DNA of 64,000 bases, taken from Sthenelais limicola. Taxonomy: Eukaryota > Annelida > Polychaeta > Phyllodocida > Sigalionidae. Made by a program: the position numbers and the translations under genes. Every line of letters begins with the position of its first letter. The first letter of the stretch is position 1. The notes under the pieces are model-generated. The model was given only the letters and a program-made list of their open reading frames with translations. It did no database searches and had not been told where the DNA came from. The stretch covers positions 11,654,646-11,718,645 of the forward strand of contig OW804100.1 of NCBI GenBank assembly GCA_942159475.1, in the 5' to 3' direction. Positions 58,253 through 64,000 of the stretch are shown piece after piece.

Positions 58253-60265
58253 TAGCTTCCTTGTAGGTGGCTGGGTAGGGAAGCCTGGAAATAGTGTCAG
58301 CCACAATATTACTCTTGGTGTTAATATACACTGGGACCAAGTGAATATCATATATAAAACAGACCCAAAAAATCTCATACATGAGTTCCATACATATAGG
58401 GCTCCTACTGCAGCCATTCCTGATCATATGTATAACCTGGGTATTATCTATAAGGCAGGTAACATCATACCCCCTAAGTCTATCACACCAACGTTTCAAC
58501 CCAACTAATACTGGGAAATATTTCTAAGACATTGATGCTATCTTCACTATCCAAAAATTCAGAGGTTGGGCCTAAATGGGCACATTCGGTGTCAACAAAA
58601 GGATTTTCTACCCCTCTCCAGGTCCTACCAACCCAATCCTGATCAAGGACAGCACCATACCCTTTTTTGGAGGAATCTGTAATGAGTGGGTGGGGAAAAT
58701 TAGGCCTATCCAGGTGGCGAATTCCATTAAAAATGCTAGCAAAAGCCCTCTACCAGTCCAAATCTTTCTTGAAACCATCGTCAATAGCTAAAGATTTTAC
58801 TCTTCTATCCAGCATATTTTTGTACAAATCGAAAAATCGACGACAAAAAGTTCTACCTCCAGGGTAGACAGTTGCACAGTGTGCCATATAACCATTCATT
58901 CTTTCTAAATCTTTTTTAGAAATGTAGGTAAACTTGCTAACTTTGTGTATTAATTCCCTAAGCTTAGCTAACTTTCCAGAGGGAAGAGATAGAGTCATAT
59001 CATCAGCATTAATATTTATGCCCAGAAATACATTCACGAGCAGGGGGGGAGACCTTTTTCCATGCTATATAAAATCCTAGGTACCTAAGCAAGCTGATTA
59101 CTAGGTTCTGACGAGCAACACAACCTTCATATGAGTAGTAATTGATGAAAAAATCCTCTAAATAATTTACTACAGTAATTCCATATAATGACTTACGTAC
59201 CTCTGCAATAAAGTTAGATATTTCGTCGAAATAACAAGGCCCAGTCCTAAGACCAAAGCACAACCTGTTGTCACAAAAATATCTTTCCACACCATTCACA
59301 TTCCATATAAACCCACATAATTCTCTATGCTCAGGTGCAATGGGAACAGCTCTATAAGCTGATTTAATATCAATAGTGGCCATATAGTCACCTCTATCTA
59401 GCAAATCCACCACATCATCTAAACCTTTGTAACTAAATTCCCTTACCAAAGAGTCACAAAAATAGTTGACTGACATATCCACAGGTAAGCTACAATCTGT
59501 GATGGGTCTAATATTTCCATCGGGCTTGGGCACCGCCCCTAAAGCATGAATACAACGAGGTTTACTATCAACTTGGGAGACCATACCTTCAGCAAATTCA
59601 TCCCTAATAATAATATCCATCTTCTCACGAGCCCCAGGTTGCAGGATAGAGGAATAGTTATCGCAATGGTACCCAGGTGGAAGGGAATCTACGATTGGAA
59701 AACCATCTATAATACCCACAAACACTTTATGGTGAGCGTTACCATTAGTGTCACAAACAATGCTATTAATATAGGCAAATCTGCACGGTTTAAGATGAGA
59801 AGCAACACCGTCTAGCATAAATATGCAGTCACAACAACCAAGACTGCAGCATTCGTACACATCAACGACATGACCGGCCGGTGTACGAGCCGTGCTAAAA
59901 AGTAATTTTCTGTCGGAACAAACATGTGACAAATCGTTATCAACATCAGAATCATTCAATACATGTACAAAATCACAATTTTCACCAGAATTGTCATTTA
60001 AATATCTTTCATTGTCCTTCGTGAGAGTAAAGTTGCCTTGCGAACACTCTGTAGACTTCACACGTGAATCCATGTCCGCCATATTGGTTCCGTTGTCAGA
60101 TACATATGTCTCCGTAAGCACAGGAGAGTTCTCATCTTCGGAGTCAGCCGAAGCAACAGTTTCGAATTCACCATGGCAACCGCCATAAACACAAGAATTC
60201 GTATTGTTAATTTCACCATCCGGAACAACACAACTAGTATTAATATTCTCACGAAGAGCCTCATC
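58173..60265 (-). pseudogene. Ngaro reverse transcriptase and RNase H, disrupted
   Basis: RT motifs run in order: IHALGAVPKPDGNIRPITDC, DIKSAYRAV, NRLCFGLRTGPC, the catalytic box, and KKDLERMNGYMAHC. RNase H follows with TDSSKKGYGAVLDQDWVG, LIDNTQVIHMI and NIVADTISRL. Lesions seen: the catalytic YLDD box reads YLED (codon 59156-59158); a C7 run (59043-59049) shifts the frame; a Trp codon position is TAG (58750-58752) by comparison with the 29-kb relative; and a further shift lies near 58510. The frame is in phase with gag after a single UAG. The element can have moved only with help, or decayed after insertion. Confidence 0.8.
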
Positions 60266-61114
60266 CTATTTAGAATTCGATGACTTGCTCGAACAAGATT
60301 TAGAACCATGTTCGAATGCACCACACTTTTGACATGTATGTACATAACAACAACTCTGCATGGAGCAGCCATTTTCAGAGTTGAAATTAAAACAGATCCC
60401 TTTCTTCACAACTTTAGCTTTAGAATCAACTTTTGCTGAAAGCTTTGAATTTTCAAAGGAGAAATATCTAAGTATATCATCTTGACGAATGTCTTCAAAC
60501 GCGGACAGTCCTACCCTGTTTGCACGTTCACGAACAGAAGCGTCATAATCCAGACTCGCTTTCAGGGAATATACACCACTTGCCGCCTTGTCAGACAATA
60601 ACAAAGCATGTCGGAGAACACCCTCGATTTCTTCTTCCGGACGATTGTCATCGAGCAATTTGATAGCAAGTCTAATGGTAATCGACAAGAGTTTCTCTAT
60701 ACAATCCACAGTCTCACCTTTAGGCACCTCACGACTACGATCGAAAGGTTTAGGCGCACGGTCTCTTCCCCGGCTGTACGACCTGACTCTCCGGCGAGGT
60801 CCCTGCCCATCGCTGATTCGGTAAATATCACTGTCAACAGAAGAAGAACGTGATTGGTCCGACTCGGATTTATGGTTGCCGCCCCCAGACTCTAGAGACT
60901 TCTTCTCGTTGGATGATATGAAAGCCTTCACAATATCTTCCAATGCAGTCATTTGTACGGCCATGTCGTCACCGCCCACCGCTCCACCAGAGCCAGAGGC
61001 AGACCCGCCCCCTTCCTTCTCGCTGCCTTTGCCGTCAACTTTAGTTCCTTTACATTTCTTGCCAGTCGGCGGATCATGGAATTGCCCACACGTCTTGCAA
61101 TTCCTAGGATTCAT
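60266..61114 (-). CDS. Ngaro gag-like protein
   Basis: The ATG at 61114 lies 28 bp inside A1 and gives 282 aa. An N-terminal Cys/His knuckle (C6, C9, H13, C21), a Gly/Ser/Lys-rich linker, an Arg/Ser stretch and a helical middle (DCIEKLLSITIRLAIKLLDD) are followed by a CCCH-like finger near 241-259 and a classic CCHC knuckle (C261-x2-C264-x4-H269-x4-C274). The knuckles bind element RNA; the protein should form the retroelement particle. It ends at UAG (60268-60266), beyond which the same frame stays open into the RT. Confidence 0.75.
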   Translation of the reverse strand: MNPRNCKTCGQFHDPPTGKKCKGTKVDGKGSEKEGGGSASGSGGAVGGDDMAVQMTALEDIVKAFISSNEKKSLESGGGNHKSESDQSRSSSVDSDIYRISDGQGPRRRVRSYSRGRDRAPKPFDRSREVPKGETVDCIEKLLSITIRLAIKLLDDNRPEEEIEGVLRHALLLSDKAASGVYSLKASLDYDASVRERANRVGLSAFEDIRQDDILRYFSFENSKLSAKVDSKAKVVKKGICFNFNSENGCSMQSCCYVHTCQKCGAFEHGSKSCSSKSSNSK

Positions 61115-61141
61115 CACGAAGGAAATAAGGTTAGAACAACC

Positions 61142-61341
61142 AAAGTTCAAAATTCAATGTTGACACAAGCAATATGGGTCTGTTCAGCCCGAGTGTGGAA
61201 GAAGGTGTGTCGGTTATATGAAATGTTCCAATGAGCCTGCGCTCCTATTGGCTGAGCGCGTCACGTGGTTGACAACCGTACACAAACAACAAGTGGGCGT
61301 GGCCTCGTCGCAGCTATATGGCGGCAAGGTCTTGCCTATAC
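61142..61341 (-). promoter_or_regulatory. Ngaro A1 repeat with promoter boxes
   Basis: On the coding (minus) strand it holds GGCCACGCCC, CACGTG (an E-box), AGCCAATAGG (a CCAAT box) and then the gag leader. These are the usual upstream elements of a TATA-less promoter. A2 repeats them inside the 3' block. Confidence 0.6.
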
Positions 61342-61380
61342 GTAAATATCACAGTTCTAGGAATCTGATTTACATTAGGA

Positions 61381-63525
61381 ATATATGGTCCATTCCTACG
61401 AAATGGGCCCAGTGGCCTTTTCCCTACCTTTGGTCCCTCTATGCCTCATATCTCAGTGTAATATTCATTGATATTAAAACAAAAGATACTGACAGATTCG
61501 TCTGGGCATCAGAATTCCTCTGATATATACATTATTATAGGGCTGGTGGATATTTAATGTGTTAAAACCCTTTAAAATCGAAATTTTCATAGAAAAATGT
61601 CACTGATTAAACATTAGGGACTTGGTGATTCAGAAATTTACATCAATTTGTGTTTTTCATATCTGATTAATTTGGCTCAGTCACCAGGTTCAAATTTTTA
61701 TGCATTTAAGTAACCCAAATTACTTTTTAACAAATTTATAGCACAAACAAAATTAAAAAGTCTTTTTTGTTGTTATTACATCGCACATGTTGCCCACTTT
61801 CATGCAATGAACTTGTGGTATAACACAAGAATAAAAGTCATTTGATATATGAGCAAACCAATCTCTAACTTTTGATACCAAATGTGTCTCAATAGGACTG
61901 TTAGTATGGATGTTATGCTTGTTTAAAAAAGTTTAATGGGAAAATGGCTAATTATGTCTGTTTTTACATCGCCACATGTATTGATTGTGCTTTTCCATCC
62001 TATTATTAAAACATATTTATAACTAATATGAATACATTGGGCAATTGATTCTCTTGTTGCCAGTGTAACATGAATGGTCTGAACAGATATGCCTTGTGCA
62101 TAGAGAGTGAAAAGACCTGTTTTTACGTCGCACACTGCATGTTATTACGTCGCACGTTATTATGTCGCACGTCGCATTTGCTTAATAAAAGCAAAACTAT
62201 TTAAGATAGAAAGTTTTAACATGTACCAGGCAAACCGCAATAATATCAGCTTTCTGCTGATATAAAATCATCCAGATTCCTTCAATGGTCTGAACAGAAA
62301 TGTCTTGTGCATAGAGTGGAAAAACAACGATTTTTGGTCGCACGTTTTTACGTCGCACGTTTTTAGGTTGTAACATTTGCTTGATAGAGCCAAGACTATT
62401 TAAAATAGAATATTGTAACATATAGCAAACGAATCGCAAGAATATCAGCTTTCTGCTGATGTAAATTGATCCTGATCCCTTGAATGCTTTCAACAAATAT
62501 GCCTTGTGCATGGAGAGGGAAAACACCTTTTTTTAGGTCGCACATTTTTAGGTCGCACGTTTTTATGTTGCAATATTTGCTTGATAGAGGTAAAACTATT
62601 TAAGACAGAAATTTATAATATATACCAAACAAATTGCAATAATCTTAGCTGTCTGCTGATATATGATCATCCACATCCCTTTAACAGAAGCAATGCTACT
62701 GCCAAATGAATATATATATACATTTCTACTTTTTAAATGACCATTCAAATTTCATTGATTTAAATATTTAAAATGAACGTTTTTGGCCATAGATTCCTAG
62801 ATAATTCCCTCTGGAAATCATTTATTTCAGGATTATATAGAGAAGAATATGAGTTTTCAGGAAATATTATCCAGAAACCTCTTATATTTAATCTAAATTT
62901 CATTTTTTCTCATTTCTATCACAGAAAATGAAGATTGTTCAGAGAATAGCTCTATAGTGTTTTTACGTCGCCCATATTTCTAACCTGGTTTAGAAAATAG
63001 AAATATAATCCCTGGCAGAAATAACACTTGAATCTTCAAGGTAAGGTGATAACAAAGCTATCTGAGTCGTTTTTACTTATATCTCTTGGTTATGAAGAGA
63101 ACAGTGGTAGATGAAAAAAGGTAGTGTCTGAAAAAACCTATACCTGAAAAACGAAGTTGTTTTTAATTTTAAAATTCCTATATGAAAATAGGAGAGTCCT
63201 TGTACCCTTAATTGTCAAACAAAGGTTGAAATGCCCCTATTTTCTAAAAAAAAAGTGCTTAATCAAACCAAAACTATTTCCCATTTCCAAAATGCCTAGT
63301 ATATAATGTCAATGTAATGTGCGACGTAAAAACATAGGAAATCCTAACCCAGTCATTGATTTTATGTAGAAAAAAATATATCTAATCAATTTAGTAGCAA
63401 ATTTAGATTTTAAAAGCTCCATTAGTCTACTTTAAGTTCCCTAACTATGGAAAAGATTAAAGGGATTTTTTTTTGTACAATAGTTTCAGGCCACTGGGCC
63501 CATTTCGTAGGAATGGACCATATAT
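61381..63525. mobile_element. 2.1-kb DNA element with 38-bp perfect inverted termini
   Basis: 61381-61418 and 63488-63525 are perfect inverted copies (ATATATGGTCCATTCCTACG outermost). If TGGTCC...GGACCA are the true ends, both flanks carry TATA, a possible target duplication. No transposase is encoded. Inside are three tandem 200-bp units and scattered TTTTTACGTCGCAC words, some reversed (63321-63334). It starts 39 bp from the Ngaro end. Superfamily unassigned. Confidence 0.65.
62070..62690. repeat. Three tandem units of about 200-210 bp
   Basis: Units start near 62074, 62285 and 62484 (periods 211 and 199). Each carries GCCTTGTGCATAGAGAG or a variant, several ACGTCGCAC/AGGTCGCAC words, TTTGCTTGATAGAG, and ATCAGCTTTCTGCTGAT, an imperfect hairpin. 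Confidence 0.75.
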
Positions 63526-64000
63526 ACGGGCAATAAATGGTTTCAGAACGTTAGCAATTAGAGTTTCTAATTATAGCAAATAATGTGAAATGTAAAGGGA
63601 GTTTAAAGATGCTCTATCTATATTTAATAGTAATGTAAAAACATCCATTCCAATACCATACTAAACTATTTTCAAATGTAGTTAGTTTCTAAAATTCTGG
63701 AATTTTTTGTGAACCACCTTTTGTATATAACTTGGTATCTTAACCTATCTTCCTAATGAATTACAATGGATGCTATCAGGGCGGCCTGGTAAGAAAGTAT
63801 GGTACCATTGGGAATTGTTTCACAGCCAAGATATGAATGCCGCTGGTTCGATGTGGGTGATCTATGACGATGTATGTTATGTTCTGTTCATAGTCAGTAT
63901 TGTGCACTGTTTGGCAGGTAGGGGGTTCCTGCTGGGCTAACCAATGTCGGGTAGTTGTTAATATGTCCATATGTGAGGGTTTACTGGACCCAGGAGAGGA
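63526..64000. other. Intergenic, no gene seen
   Basis: AT-rich sequence to the end of the window. A short minus-strand open frame (63776-63970) has no recognisable domain. Confidence 0.35.

Larger units (their letters stand above)
56786..61341 (-). mobile_element. Ngaro-type tyrosine-recombinase retrotransposon, structurally complete
   Basis: Read on the minus strand, the order is A1 (61341-61142), gag, RT and RNase H, tyrosine recombinase, B1 (57243-57123), A2 (57122-56923), a 16-bp spacer and B2 (56906-56786). A1 and A2 are each 200 bp with about three mismatches; B1 and B2 are each 121 bp and appear identical. This split direct repeat layout defines Ngaro/PAT-like members of the DIRS order, which integrate through a circular intermediate and leave no target duplication. 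The internal A2-B1 junction (CCTATAC then ATAGTCTG) reproduces the joined element ends, as expected. Several coding lesions make this copy defective. Confidence 0.85.

Noticed and set aside
58230..58508. Plus-strand open frames inside the Ngaro element (also 59546-59815, 60588-61163)
   Set aside because: Antisense shadows of the RNase H, RT and gag frames, which carry all recognisable motifs on the minus strand.

Overview
The window reads as nuclear DNA of an invertebrate animal, most likely marine. It is AT-rich and gene-poor, with spliced genes (GT-AG introns with matching phases), trefoil and discoidin domains, and a gustatory-receptor-like gene of a family that vertebrates lack. The mobile elements are Ngaro, PIF/Harbinger, foldback, MITE, tRNA-SINE and possibly Penelope types. 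The phylum cannot be fixed from the sequence alone.

Layout. 1-7.2 kb is intergenic with two tRNA-derived SINE heads and a 1.4-kb foldback element. 7.3-19.5 kb is the most striking part: three tandem paralogous genes, each with its main coding exon starting at a splice acceptor 3 nt before the ATG. Each encodes a signal peptide, a short helix-like cap, a Gly-X-Y rod made mostly of Gly-Gly-Thr triplets, a two-Cys motif, one membrane span and a short basic tail. In all three the rod is 120 triplets, one extra residue, then 37 triplets. 19.5-25.5 kb is intergenic. 25.7-27.2 kb carries a gustatory-receptor-like gene on the minus strand that lacks a recognisable last exon. 28.4-30.0 kb holds a truncated Ngaro-like reverse transcriptase, and 31.6 kb a scrap of LINE reverse transcriptase.

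31.8-38.6 kb is an apparently intact PIF/Harbinger transposon with a three-exon MADF-BESS protein converging on a two-exon DDE transposase. Related GTCGCCC-rich repeats flank it. At 39.9-40.0 kb a CCAAT box, a palindrome, a TATA box and a hammerhead-like motif resemble the end of a Penelope-type element. A 24-copy, 38-bp minisatellite lies at 44.6-45.5 kb. From 46.5 to 55.0 kb a five-exon minus-strand gene encodes a trefoil plus discoidin (F5/8C) single-pass membrane protein with a PDZ-type C terminus; its 5' exons were not found. Two MITEs sit in or near it. 56.8-61.3 kb is a structurally complete Ngaro retrotransposon (split direct repeats A1-gag-RT/RH-YR-B1-A2-B2, minus strand) with coding lesions. 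Beside it is a 2.1-kb element with 38-bp inverted termini and internal tandem repeats.

The host genes are unrelated singletons apart from the collagen-like trio, which looks like a local family with conserved architecture and gene conversion.
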